A DNA stretch of 59,591 nt from Terriglobia bacterium. Its GTDB lineage: Bacteria > Acidobacteriota > Terriglobia > Bryobacterales > Bryobacteraceae. Made by a program: the position numbers and the translations under genes. The notes under the pieces are model-generated. The model was given only the letters and a program-made list of their open reading frames with translations. It did no database searches and was not told the DNA's origin. Where the stretch lies: contig JAIQFN010000037.1 of assembly GCA_020073265.1 (NCBI GenBank), positions 1 to 59,591 on the forward strand. Reading direction: 5' to 3'. Below are positions 1-7,711 of the stretch, piece by piece. Position 1 is the first letter of the stretch. The number at the start of each line of letters is the position of its first letter.

Positions 1-155
1 CCTGGCCCCTGGCGAACCTCACGCCGCCAGCGATGCAGCACGTTGGGATTCACTTCCAACCCACGCGCCACCTCTCCGATCGGAACGCCCTCTTCCAGCC
101 GCCGCACCGCGGCCAGCTTGAACTCCTTAGTGAACAACCTGCGCGACAAACCCAT
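1..155 (-). CDS. IS3-family transposase OrfA, N-terminal part (partial)
   Basis: This is the first 51 codons of a transposase subunit; the rest lies left of the window. The protein starts MGLSRRLFTKEFKLAAVRRL and continues with a helix-turn-helix of the Tnp_1 (IS3/IS911 OrfA) type, including the hallmark VNPNVLHRWRRE near residues 36-47. In this family OrfA binds the element's ends, and an OrfB with a DDE catalytic core is made by programmed frameshifting; OrfB cannot be seen here. The ATG at 155 is the only plausible start. Whether the element is intact or mobile cannot be judged from this fragment. Confidence 0.8.
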   Translation of the reverse strand, partial: MGLSRRLFTKEFKLAAVRRLEEGVPIGEVARGLEVNPNVLHRWRREVRQGP

Positions 156-221
156 GACTCAATTCTCCTTTGAATGGATTTTGAGTCTTAACTGGCCGTC
201 TCATTTTTGGGGACCACTCCA
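1..221 (-). mobile_element. IS3-family insertion sequence, upstream end (partial)
   Basis: The start of an IS3-type transposase gene reads leftwards out of the window. Upstream of its ATG, the minus strand ends in a segment beginning TGGAGTGGTCCCC (221 down to about 209), which resembles the TGG/TG-starting inverted repeats of IS3-family elements. Position 221 is therefore the likely outer boundary of the element. Just beyond it an unrelated reading frame on the plus strand begins mid-protein, as expected for an insertion into a gene. The other end and the target duplication lie outside the window. Confidence 0.7.
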
Positions 222-412
222 CGCTCGACCTGAAAGGCTTCGATCTCCAAGACCCGGCATTCGCTCGGAGTTACGAGTCGATGCGCCAAGAGTACTTCGA
301 TTTCGTGTCGAGAGCTCTCGAAAAGCAATACGATCTCAAACTGAAACACCGCAACGTGCCGGTTGAGTCGCTCGTTGTTGACAGCGGGAATAAGAGGCCT
401 ACAGAAAACTAA
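222..412 (+). pseudogene. TIGR03435-type protein, C-terminal fragment cut by the IS
   Basis: An open frame runs from the IS boundary to a TAA at 410-412 with no start codon of its own that makes sense. It encodes about 63 residues ending ALEKQYDLKLKHRNVPVESL and VVDSGNKRPTEN. The layout 'QYxLKLxxxxVPVExLVVD...PTEN' is the usual C-terminus of TIGR03435 proteins, a family of secreted proteins of unknown function expanded in soil Acidobacteria. I infer that the IS inserted into this gene and that its 5' part lies left of the window. The family call rests on the last ~35 residues only. Confidence 0.6.
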
Positions 413-472
413 CGTTCGCCAACTCGGCATCCCCTCAAACGGGTTGGTCAAACCCGTTGGTATTCCGCAGTC

Positions 473-592
473 TCACTTCCACTTGTCGAGATCGACCTGC
501 CGTTGCACTGCCAGGATCTCGTCGAACTCCGGATCGGGAGTCCACTGGCCGACGAGGTCCGAAAAATCCGTTAGTTTCGCCTGTTCGCTCAC
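473..592 (-). CDS. very short antitoxin-like protein (39 aa)
   Basis: This minus-strand frame is too short for ordinary gene callers. It starts at GTG 592 (another GTG is at 607) and encodes 39 residues, beginning SEQAKLTDFSDLVGQWTPD and ending QRQVDLDKWK. An acidic stretch 'DPEFDEILAxQRQxDxxxW' closing a tiny protein resembles the C-terminal tail of small VapB-like antitoxins that sit in front of PIN-domain toxins. No toxin gene follows; the IS-cut TIGR03435 fragment lies downstream. It could be an orphan antitoxin or a relic. No clear ribosome binding site is visible. The 593-769 stretch to the next gene shows nothing recognisable. Confidence 0.35.
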   Translation of the reverse strand: MSEQAKLTDFSDLVGQWTPDPEFDEILAVQRQVDLDKWK

Positions 593-769
593 GCCGCATG
601 ATAACACCCGACGCAAGGACGTCGTTACGCGTCCCACTGTGATAGGCTGGTTCCGCCACCGGCGCGGACCACTACGCTCTGAGACCTGACCTCGCTCAAC
701 CCACCGCTGGCCAGAATTTCCGGGCGAGCCTCCCGCGGGAGTTTCGACCCTTTAATTTCGAGAGGTGTC

Positions 770-2032
770 ATGAAATTTACCTGGTTCAATCTCATGCCGT
801 GGCCCTATCTGCCCGACGACTTCCGCGAAAAGCACCGCTCCGTCTGGGTGGACATCGATTCCAAGCTCTTCGATCCGGTCAAGAGCCACGAGGTCTACAA
901 CACCTATCTCGATCTGCTGGAATACGCCGCCACGCTGGGCTTCGACGCCATCGGCGCGAACGAGCACCATCAGAACGGCTACGGCCTGATGCCCTCGCCC
1001 AACCTGATCGCGGCCGCGCTGGCCCGGCGCACCGAGGACGTCGCGCTGCTGGTGCTGGGCGCTTCCATCGCGCTCTACAATCCGCCGCTGCGCGTGGCCG
1101 AAGAGTTCGCCATGCTGGACTGCATCACCGGCGGACGCCTGGTGGCCGGCTTCCCGGTGGGCACCTCGATGGACACCAACTTCTGCTACGGGACCATTCC
1201 GGCGCTCACTCGCGAGAAATATCGCGAAGCCCACGAGCTCATCATGCGCGCCTGGCACGAGCGCGAACCGTTCGCCTTCAACGGGCGCTACAACAAGCTG
1301 CGCTACGTGAACATCTGGCCGCGTCCCATCCAGCAGCCGCATCCGCCGATTCACATTCCTGGCGGCGGCTCGATCGAGACCTGGGACTTCTGCCTGGACA
1401 ACACCTATTCGTATTCTTACCTGAGTTTCACCGGATACCTGCGCGCGAAGACGCTGATGGAGGGCTACTGGGAACGCGTGGCCCAGCGCAAAGCGGATGC
1501 TTCGCCGTTCCGCGCCGGTTTCGCCCAGACCATCTGCGTCGCCGACACGGACGAGGAAGCCGAGCGGCTCTATTCGCCGCACGTGAATTACTTCTACAAT
1601 CGCTGCCTGCACGTGTATCCGGGATTCGCCGACGCGCCCGGCTACCGCACCATCAAGACCATTCAGAAAGGCGTGCTGTCGCAGTACGCTCCGCTCGCCG
1701 GTTTCGCCAACCTGACCTGGAAGGACCTGGTGGAAGGCGGGCACATCATCGCCGGGAGCCCGGAAACCGTGCGCCAGCGCATGGAGGACATGATCAAGGG
1801 TCTGCACGTCGGCAACGTTTTCTGCCTGCTGCACGTCGGCGACATGCCCAAGGAAAAGTGCATGTATTCGACCAAGCTGTTCGCGGACAAAGTGATGCCC
1901 AAGCTGCGCGGCATCTTCTCCGAGTACGCCGACGACAATCGCTTCTGGTGCAAGCCGCTGGCAAAACGCGCGCGCCCGGGTTCGCTGCCCGCGCAGCTGG
2001 AAATACGCGAGCTGGCGGGAAAGGAAGCCTGA
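770..2032 (+). CDS. LLM-class (luciferase-like) flavin-dependent monooxygenase
   Basis: The 420-residue product has the bacterial luciferase-like TIM barrel: an N-terminal strand with MKFTWFNLMPWPYL, the segment GFDAIGANEHHQNGYG around residues 58-73, and the family's middle block around LVVAGFPVGTS-like residues (GGRLVAGFPVGTS). These enzymes use reduced FMN delivered by a separate reductase to oxygenate a substrate such as a terpene, alkane sulfonate or aliphatic amine. Two genes downstream is an FMN reductase in the same operon, which fits this mechanism. GAGAGG lies four bases before the ATG. The substrate cannot be read from the sequence. The protein is cytoplasmic, with no signal peptide. 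Confidence 0.88.
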   Translation: MKFTWFNLMPWPYLPDDFREKHRSVWVDIDSKLFDPVKSHEVYNTYLDLLEYAATLGFDAIGANEHHQNGYGLMPSPNLIAAALARRTEDVALLVLGASIALYNPPLRVAEEFAMLDCITGGRLVAGFPVGTSMDTNFCYGTIPALTREKYREAHELIMRAWHEREPFAFNGRYNKLRYVNIWPRPIQQPHPPIHIPGGGSIETWDFCLDNTYSYSYLSFTGYLRAKTLMEGYWERVAQRKADASPFRAGFAQTICVADTDEEAERLYSPHVNYFYNRCLHVYPGFADAPGYRTIKTIQKGVLSQYAPLAGFANLTWKDLVEGGHIIAGSPETVRQRMEDMIKGLHVGNVFCLLHVGDMPKEKCMYSTKLFADKVMPKLRGIFSEYADDNRFWCKPLAKRARPGSLPAQLEIRELAGKEA

Positions 2033-2036
2033 CGTC

Positions 2037-2831
2037 ATGGATTTCAAGACAATTCAAACGGCGCGCGTTCCGGTCCGCTATTTCGAAGCCGGCTCGGGCC
2101 GGCCGCTGGTCTTTCTGCATGGCGCGGGCGGCCTGGACCTGGACCAGAATTTTCTCAACGCGCTGGCGCGGAAGTTTCACGTCTACGCTCCGCTCCTGCC
2201 CGGCTACGGCGACAGCGAGGAGTGCGCCGAGCTGCGCGACATGCTGGATTTCACCCTGCATGGCTGGGACATCATCGACGCGTTGGGCGTTCGCGACCCG
2301 ATCCTGGTGGGGCATTCCATGGGCGGAATGATCGCCGCGGAAATGGCCGCCGTCTCGCCGCACGATGTCTCGCGCCTGGTGCTCATCGCGCCCGCCGGCC
2401 TGTGGCTCGACGAGCATCCCATCCCCGATCTGTTCTCGGCCATGCCGTTCGAGCTGCCCCACTACCTCTTCCACGACGAAGCCGCCGGCGCGAAGGCCTT
2501 CACCGGGAACATCGATCTGACCGATCCCGCCTTCCTGCAAGCCTTCCTGGTTCGCAACGCGCGACAACTCGGCGCGGCCGGCAAAATCCTGTTCCCGATC
2601 CCCGAGCGCGGCCTGCGCGAGCGTCTGTACCGCATCAAGGCCCGGACGCTGCTCATCTGGGGCCAGAGCGATCGCCTGGTCCCGCCTGTCTACGCCCAAG
2701 CATTTCAGAGAGCCCTGCCGCACGCCGAGCTGGTGCTCATCAAGGAAGCCGGCCACATGGTGGCTTTCGAAAAAACCGCCGATGTCATCGGCGCAATTGA
2801 TCGCGTCTTCGACGAGCAGTATGTGGCATGA
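2037..2831 (+). CDS. alpha/beta-fold hydrolase
   Basis: The 264-residue protein has a complete alpha/beta hydrolase core. An oxyanion-loop HGAGG lies at residues 29-32, the nucleophile elbow GHSMGG places the catalytic serine at about 94, an acidic residue sits in WGQSDRLVPP (Asp212) and the histidine in GHMVAFE (His240). It starts 4 bases after the monooxygenase stop and overlaps the following flavin reductase by 4 bases, so all three genes are likely co-translated. In analogous degradation pathways such hydrolases open the ester or lactone left by a flavin monooxygenase. That role is inference from position; esterase, C-C hydrolase or epoxide hydrolase activity are all possible. Confidence 0.9.
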   Translation: MDFKTIQTARVPVRYFEAGSGRPLVFLHGAGGLDLDQNFLNALARKFHVYAPLLPGYGDSEECAELRDMLDFTLHGWDIIDALGVRDPILVGHSMGGMIAAEMAAVSPHDVSRLVLIAPAGLWLDEHPIPDLFSAMPFELPHYLFHDEAAGAKAFTGNIDLTDPAFLQAFLVRNARQLGAAGKILFPIPERGLRERLYRIKARTLLIWGQSDRLVPPVYAQAFQRALPHAELVLIKEAGHMVAFEKTADVIGAIDRVFDEQYVA

Positions 2832-3442
2832 GACCTCTCGTAGTGGGTATTGGCGGTAGCACCAGAACCGCTTCCACCGGTGAACGCGCCCTGCGTCTGG
2901 CCTTGCAGGCCGCCGAGGAAGCCGGCGCGAACACCAGGATCTACAGCGGATCGTTCCTGGCTCGGCTGCCGGTCTATGGTCCGGAGAACCCGGAGCGCAA
3001 TCGCGAGCAGCGCGAACTGGTGGACGCGGTGCGCTGCGCCGACGGTTTGATTCTCGCCAGCCCCGGCTATCACGGCGGCATCTCGGGTCTGGTGAAGAAC
3101 GCGCTGGATCTGCTCGAAGATCTGCGCGACGACCGGCGCTGCTACCTGGAAGGCCGCGCGGTGGGATGCATCATCACTTCCAGCGGCTGGCAGACCATCG
3201 GAAGCGCCTTGGCCGGGATGCGCTCCATCATTCACGCTCTGCGCGGCTGGCCCACCCCGTTGGGCGCGGGCCTGAACACCGCCGAGAAACTCTTCGACGC
3301 CACCGGAACCTGCATCCACCAGGCCGCCGCCCTGCAGCTTGCCACCGTCGGCCGCCAAGTGGTTGAATTTGCTCAAAAATGGAGCGCGCGATCGCCGCTG
3401 CAAGAAATGCAAAACGAACCCAGCGCCGGGCATCTTAGTTGA
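2828..3442 (+). CDS. NAD(P)H-dependent FMN reductase
   Basis: The 204-residue flavodoxin-like protein has the FMN phosphate-binding loop GIGGSTR (residues 7-13) and the second flavin-contact loop SPGYHGGISG (78-87), both typical of the NADPH-dependent FMN reductase family (SsuE/ArsH-like). Such enzymes reduce FMN with NAD(P)H and hand it to a partner monooxygenase. The ATG overlaps the hydrolase stop in ATGA, indicating translational coupling. With the luciferase-like enzyme two genes upstream it probably forms a two-component monooxygenase. The C-terminal ~15 residues are basic and polar and may be unstructured. Confidence 0.87.
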   Translation: MRPLVVGIGGSTRTASTGERALRLALQAAEEAGANTRIYSGSFLARLPVYGPENPERNREQRELVDAVRCADGLILASPGYHGGISGLVKNALDLLEDLRDDRRCYLEGRAVGCIITSSGWQTIGSALAGMRSIIHALRGWPTPLGAGLNTAEKLFDATGTCIHQAAALQLATVGRQVVEFAQKWSARSPLQEMQNEPSAGHLS

Positions 3443-3512
3443 ACAATTAACAGACTGGCTGTATCGTAATTATGTACGGGCCGCGCCGCAAGCGCCGGCC
3501 GAAGGAGCATCC

Positions 3513-4526
3513 ATGAGCTATCGATTTCTCGCGTCCGCTGCCGCGTTGGCGGCGCTGATCGCGGCGCCGCTTCCAGCGCAGACCGCGAAGCCGGCGGCCA
3601 AGTCCAAGAACTGGACGGTGCCCCGCACCGCGGACGGTCACCCTGACCTGCAAGGCATCTGGTCCAACGCCACCTTGACGCCCATGGAGCGTCCGGCGCA
3701 GTTCGCGGGAAAGAAGACGCTCACCGACGCCGAAGCGACGAACTACGAGCAGCACGACCTGAAAACCAACGACATCGATAATCCCGAGGCGCCCTTGCTG
3801 GCCCGCGCCGGATCGGCGGACACCGGCGGCTATAACAATCTGTTTATCGATCGCGGCTCGCAGCTAGCGCGCGTGGACGGTCTGAAGCGGACCTCGCTGG
3901 TCATCGACCCCGAGGATGGAAAAGTTCCACCCATCACCGAAGCGGCGCGCACCCGGAATGCCGCGCTTATGCGGCGCGGGTTCGACCGTTACGACGACGT
4001 CAAGGATCGGCCGCTGAGCGAACGTTGCATCATCGGCTTCGGCTCCACCTCCGGCCCGCCCATGATGCCGGTGCTTTACAACAACACCTATGAGATCGTC
4101 CAGACCAAGGACGCGGTGATGATCCTGGTGGAAATGGTTCACGACGTTCGCGTCATTCGTATGAACGGCACGCACAAGCCGGCCAATATTCGCGAGTTGA
4201 TGGGCGACTCCATCGGCCATTGGGAAGGCGACACTCTGGTGGTGGACACCACCAATTTCAGGGCGGACAACACGTTCCGCGGCGCTTCCGAGAATCAGCA
4301 CATCATCGAGCGCTTCCAGCGGGTCGGCGCCGACACCATTCTCTACCGCGCCACCGTGGATGACCCGTCCACTTACACCAGGCAGTGGACCATGGAATTC
4401 CCGTTCCTCTCGACACCGGGTCCGATCTTCGAATACGCCTGCCATGAAGGCAACTACGCGATGCCGGACATCCTGGGCGGCGCGCGCAAGTTGGAAAAAG
4501 AAGGCCGAAAAGATATCACGCACTGA
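3513..4526 (+). CDS. secreted protein of unknown function (Acidobacteria-type PRTADGHPDLQGIW family)
   Basis: I place the start at ATG 3513 because GAAGGAG lies six bases upstream and a good Sec signal peptide (MSYRFLASAAALAALIAAPL, cut after PAQ) follows; the open frame extends further 5' without such support. The mature protein (337 aa with signal) begins with the motif PRTADGHPDLQGIW, and has YNNTYEIVQTKDAVMILVEM, a run VRVIRMNG and WEGDTLVVDTTNF, all hallmarks of a large family of secreted proteins in Acidobacteria and Bryobacterales with no known activity. It follows the flavin operon after 70 bases, possibly as a separate unit. A relic of the same C-terminus occurs at 9256-9300. Confidence 0.8.
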   Translation: MSYRFLASAAALAALIAAPLPAQTAKPAAKSKNWTVPRTADGHPDLQGIWSNATLTPMERPAQFAGKKTLTDAEATNYEQHDLKTNDIDNPEAPLLARAGSADTGGYNNLFIDRGSQLARVDGLKRTSLVIDPEDGKVPPITEAARTRNAALMRRGFDRYDDVKDRPLSERCIIGFGSTSGPPMMPVLYNNTYEIVQTKDAVMILVEMVHDVRVIRMNGTHKPANIRELMGDSIGHWEGDTLVVDTTNFRADNTFRGASENQHIIERFQRVGADTILYRATVDDPSTYTRQWTMEFPFLSTPGPIFEYACHEGNYAMPDILGGARKLEKEGRKDITH

Positions 4527-4574
4527 GAAGTGGGGCAGCCAATCCTGGCAGCAGCCGGCTTTAGCCGGCCCTTA
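4485..4574 (+). repeat. direct repeat A (left flank of the kinase/glycosyltransferase cassette)
   Basis: These 90 bases cover the last 14 codons of the secreted protein at 3513 and the bipartite hairpin repeat after its stop. They align with 9256-9343 in the same orientation (matching blocks include TGGAAAAAGAAGGCCG and GGCAGCAGCCGGCTT, with scattered mismatches and a small gap). The two copies bracket the four-gene cassette at 4589-9070. Confidence 0.7.
4530..4570 (+). repeat. bipartite REP-like double hairpin, copy 1
   Basis: Just after a stop codon, two palindromes lie side by side. The first pairs GGGGCAGCC/GGCAGC around AATCCT; the second is GCCGGCTTTAGCCGGC. The same layout recurs at 9300, 15048, 35247, 50471 and 53465. 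It lies between convergent genes (stops at 4526 and 4589), where it could also act as a bidirectional terminator. No T-run follows, so this is inference. Confidence 0.7.
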
Positions 4575-4588
4575 AATCGGACTCTTTT

Positions 4589-5605
4589 CTACGCCCGGCC
4601 CGAGCGCGTATTTTCGCGGATGAAGTCCTTGATGAATGCGGCATTCGCTGGAACGTCGCGCGTCATGTAAAAGCGATACGACCGGCTGTTTCTCCACAAC
4701 TGGACGGCCGCTACCAGACGCCGGAAGAACAGGCCCGCTATCATCCGGATGCCGCCGGGGGAGAAACGCAGGAGCACTTCTGCTCGCTGCGGACAATCTT
4801 TTCCGATGACGATGTAGTAGACCAGCCAGACAAGACTCCGGAGAGGATGCATCGCCCGCACCGAAGGTTTTCCCTGAGTGGATTTGATACTCCAGAAGAC
4901 GAGCGGCGACTGTCCCGGCGTGGCTGCCACTCGGTGCTGGCCGTAGTAATCCACGTCCACTAGGGTCTTCCTGCCGAACACCGGATCGCTCTTGATCCGG
5001 ATCCATCGCTCTGGAATCCCGGCGCCGTGCCCGTCCCGGAGACTCAATCGCGGGGCGAAGGGATGGACGAGGCCCCGCGAGTCGATCAGCGGCGTGTCCT
5101 CGGAGTAGAGACTGACCGCAGGATCTTCCATCAGGGTCAGGCCCAGGGTGGTCTTACCGCCGGAGATTGGCATGGAGAACAGGGCGGCTTGGCCGGTCAC
5201 CGAGACGCCTAGCGCATGAAAGCGGTGGAAGCCATGCGCGTCGAGTTGTTTGCCCACCAAGGCGATCATCAGATAGTAGGTGTAGTGATAAAGCAATTCT
5301 TCATCAGGCGAGGTCACGCTGCCCTGATTGGCCGCCGCATCATATGCAACCAGGCTTTCCGCGTAGCGTACCCAACGGCGGTCGCCCCAACCGTAAGCAC
5401 GGCCGTTGAAGTGGGTAAACAGGTATCGTCCGCGAATTACGCTCCAGTCCGGCTCCCGGAGTTCCGCCCTGATCGTGACATAGTCGCTTGGCTTAACGCG
5501 CGGCGCGGCGAAATACGAGAAATCGCGCGCCAGTCTGTCGAGGAGACCCTCATTGGTGGAGTGGATGGTGAGCCGGCACAGGCCGAAAAACAGTGACAGA
5601 CTCAT
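4589..5605 (-). CDS. HprK/PEPCK-like P-loop kinase
   Basis: The 338-residue protein has a Walker A loop SMPISGGKTT (residues 144-153) followed by SEDTPLID (168-175) and a short PFAPRLSL block. This is the layout of the HPr-kinase C-terminal fold seen in HprK-related kinases of peptide and surface-polymer gene clusters. True HprK is part of PTS control and has an N-terminal DRTGG domain; here the first ~130 residues are different (FGLCRLTIHS near the start), so it is not a PTS regulator. I start it at ATG 5605, two bases after the upstream stop. It is the last gene of a four-gene operon. A phosphorylating role on a peptide, sugar or nucleotide is inferred; the substrate is unknown. Confidence 0.7.
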   Translation of the reverse strand: MSLSLFFGLCRLTIHSTNEGLLDRLARDFSYFAAPRVKPSDYVTIRAELREPDWSVIRGRYLFTHFNGRAYGWGDRRWVRYAESLVAYDAAANQGSVTSPDEELLYHYTYYLMIALVGKQLDAHGFHRFHALGVSVTGQAALFSMPISGGKTTLGLTLMEDPAVSLYSEDTPLIDSRGLVHPFAPRLSLRDGHGAGIPERWIRIKSDPVFGRKTLVDVDYYGQHRVAATPGQSPLVFWSIKSTQGKPSVRAMHPLRSLVWLVYYIVIGKDCPQRAEVLLRFSPGGIRMIAGLFFRRLVAAVQLWRNSRSYRFYMTRDVPANAAFIKDFIRENTRSGRA

Positions 5606-5607
5606 CA

Positions 5608-6339
5608 CTACAGCTCGCCCATCAGGTCGTCCATCATGCGGATATAAGGCTGGCACCACTGCAAGTCGCTGCTCGGCGGCCTGCGGTACAGCTCTTTGTA
5701 CCGGCGGTATCTGCGCAGCAGAGTGCCGATGCGAATCGGCCGGCAGGTCTCAGGCTGCATGAGGCGCAAGGAGGTCCGCGAGGCGAGAGTTCGGTTCATG
5801 ATGCTCCACCGCCCGTCCAGGGTTCTTACTTGCGCAGCGTGCCGATGAAACCACTCGCTGGCACGGATGTGCGAACCGAACAGAGGCTGGCTGTCTGGCG
5901 TTTTGACGATGGCGTAGTTATTGGTGGTGCAGATCCACTTGGGCGGCGTGTGGAGCAGCCGCCGCTTTAGCAGGTAGAGGCGATGGCCCAGATCGATGGG
6001 AACCTCCAGGAACGTACTTTCCCATCGGTATCCGCTAAAAGCGGGGGCGGCCGCCTTCTCGACGGCCTTGGCGACGTTTTCGGCGAACCAATCGTCATCG
6101 TCTACCGGCAATACCAGCGCGCCCTCCGGCACATCGTTCCAGTCCGCGCAGACGGCGTTGCGGACGGCAGCGAGATTCATGCGCGCGATTTCCCGCAGCC
6201 GATGGCGAAACAGGTGGTAGGGAGTCTTGAAGGTCGCATTCCAAGTCTCGACCGTTGGTCGAAACTGTGGCGGCAGTTGGGCCCAGAAGCCGGCCTCATC
6301 CGTCCAATCGGTGGTCTGGCGAATACAGATATAGATCAC
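5608..6339 (-). CDS. glycosyltransferase-like protein with DDDDW motif (unknown acceptor)
   Basis: The 243-residue protein starts at GTG 6339, whose GTGA overlaps the stop of the upstream glycosyltransferase; the open frame runs further upstream but only inside that gene. It begins VIYICIRQTTDWTDE, has an acidic LPVDDDDWF at residues 78-85 that resembles the metal-binding DxD of GT-A enzymes, and a later CTTNNYAI segment. The C-terminus is rich in Arg and Tyr. There is no signal peptide or membrane segment. I call it glycosyltransferase-like with moderate confidence because only the DDDD block and the neighbourhood support it. A methyltransferase or a wholly new fold is not excluded. Confidence 0.5.
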   Translation of the reverse strand: MIYICIRQTTDWTDEAGFWAQLPPQFRPTVETWNATFKTPYHLFRHRLREIARMNLAAVRNAVCADWNDVPEGALVLPVDDDDWFAENVAKAVEKAAAPAFSGYRWESTFLEVPIDLGHRLYLLKRRLLHTPPKWICTTNNYAIVKTPDSQPLFGSHIRASEWFHRHAAQVRTLDGRWSIMNRTLASRTSLRLMQPETCRPIRIGTLLRRYRRYKELYRRPPSSDLQWCQPYIRMMDDLMGEL

Positions 6340-7706
6340 GCTGTTGTCTCGCACACCTGAGACGCTGAAGACTCCACCAGATCGATGGCGGCATCGAGTC
6401 CGTTCTCGGCGGCGATGGCGTCTCTCATTAGCAAGAGGGCCCGGCGAATTTCGGGGCTGTGCATGGTGCGATCGATCAGATGGACGAGATGGTCCGGCTT
6501 GAGATCCTTCATCGGCGCGCCGGCGGCAATCCCGTGATACACGGCCCTGGCCATATTGCCTGGCTGGTCGCGCAATCCCGGCACTACCACCATAGGCACG
6601 CCAAAGTGGACGCATTCAAGGATGGAATTCAGGCCCCCGTGCGTAACCATCGCAGCCGCTCGCTGAAGGATTGCGATCTGCGGCGCCCAGGCGGTGACGA
6701 GCAGCTTCGAACCGGTCTCAGGATATCGATCGGCTTCCTGCTGCGAACCCACGCTGAGCACCCACTGCCAGTCCGATCTCAACCTGGCCGCGGCAACCAC
6801 GGTACGAAAGAAATGGCCGGAATGCGGATAGAAACGGGCATCCGACCCGAGCGAGCAGTAGACCAGGGGCTTCTTCGGGTCCAATCGTTCCAGCAGGCTT
6901 GTGTCCTCCACGCGTCCGAGGTCGACCTTTCCTCCCACATAGCGCCGATCCCTGACGAGCGCCTGGGGAAACTCGAACGACCGGGGGCACAGCATGATTT
7001 CCGGCAGCATCAGGTGAGGTCCTGTAATTCCGATCCAATAAGTATGATTCTCGCGGCAGTCGATGCCGGAGCGTCTGGCCAGCCGCTTGAATTCACCTGT
7101 CAGGAAGTGCATGCGGGTGGGGTGCCGGAACTCGCCCGCGAGATGCGAGGCAAGCGTCTTGGTAAAGAAGAAGTGCCAGCGAAGGCGAAGCCAGTCCAGG
7201 CGAACTTGAATGCGTCCCCACCCTGACGTTCGCGGAATGCGCGGAGAAAGGCCCGGGGGAACGCGATCGTTGGGAGGCCCGTGCAGAGAGGCCGAGAGGC
7301 TGACGGTAGGAATCCCCAAAGAGAGAGACCGCAGGCCGATATACCAGATCAGGGTGTCGCAGATCACCAGGTCCGGACGGCAAGACTGGAGCAACTGGTC
7401 GAGATCGCCGTTCGAGCAACGGGCCAGGAATGATCGGAACAGCCGTTCGGCAGCGAGCCTGCGGCGCCACCACGGCGCGGCCGGCGCAGCCGCGGGCTGA
7501 TAAGCCGTCTCGGATAGGATGTCGGCGGCGAACGGCACAAACTCAAAGCCGTTGCGTTCGACTAACGGCCGTGCTGGAGCGAGACCCAGGTACGTTACGC
7601 GATGCCCACGATCCCGCAAGCGCCGGGCCAGGGAAAGGCTGCCTTTGACATGCCCCGCGCCGCAGTGGACCGCAAACACGATGCGGAGTTGCCTGGAGGA
7701 GCTCAT
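6336..7706 (-). CDS. UDP-glycosyltransferase (GT1/MGT-like)
   Basis: The 456-residue protein is a GT-B fold glycosyltransferase. The N-terminus IVFAVHCGAGHVKGSLSLAR (residues 9-28) is the acceptor-domain start typical of GT1 enzymes. The C-terminal donor-binding signature is complete: AAMVTHGGLNSILE (residues 351-364), GVPMVVVPGLRDQPGN (369-384). GT1 enzymes move a sugar from a nucleotide-sugar to small hydrophobic acceptors such as macrolides, polyketides, sterols or carotenoids. The start at ATG 7706 lies five bases after the nucleotidyltransferase stop. Its place between a nucleotidyltransferase and a kinase points to tailoring of a specialised product; the acceptor is unknown. Confidence 0.88.
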   Translation of the reverse strand: MSSSRQLRIVFAVHCGAGHVKGSLSLARRLRDRGHRVTYLGLAPARPLVERNGFEFVPFAADILSETAYQPAAAPAAPWWRRRLAAERLFRSFLARCSNGDLDQLLQSCRPDLVICDTLIWYIGLRSLSLGIPTVSLSASLHGPPNDRVPPGLSPRIPRTSGWGRIQVRLDWLRLRWHFFFTKTLASHLAGEFRHPTRMHFLTGEFKRLARRSGIDCRENHTYWIGITGPHLMLPEIMLCPRSFEFPQALVRDRRYVGGKVDLGRVEDTSLLERLDPKKPLVYCSLGSDARFYPHSGHFFRTVVAAARLRSDWQWVLSVGSQQEADRYPETGSKLLVTAWAPQIAILQRAAAMVTHGGLNSILECVHFGVPMVVVPGLRDQPGNMARAVYHGIAAGAPMKDLKPDHLVHLIDRTMHSPEIRRALLLMRDAIAAENGLDAAIDLVESSASQVCETTA

Positions 7707-7711
7707 GGGAA

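Noticed and set aside
752-2047. 431-codon open frame on the minus strand
   Set aside because: It is fully antisense to the monooxygenase gene, Arg/Gly/Val-rich and without motifs; typical of GC-rich third-position bias.
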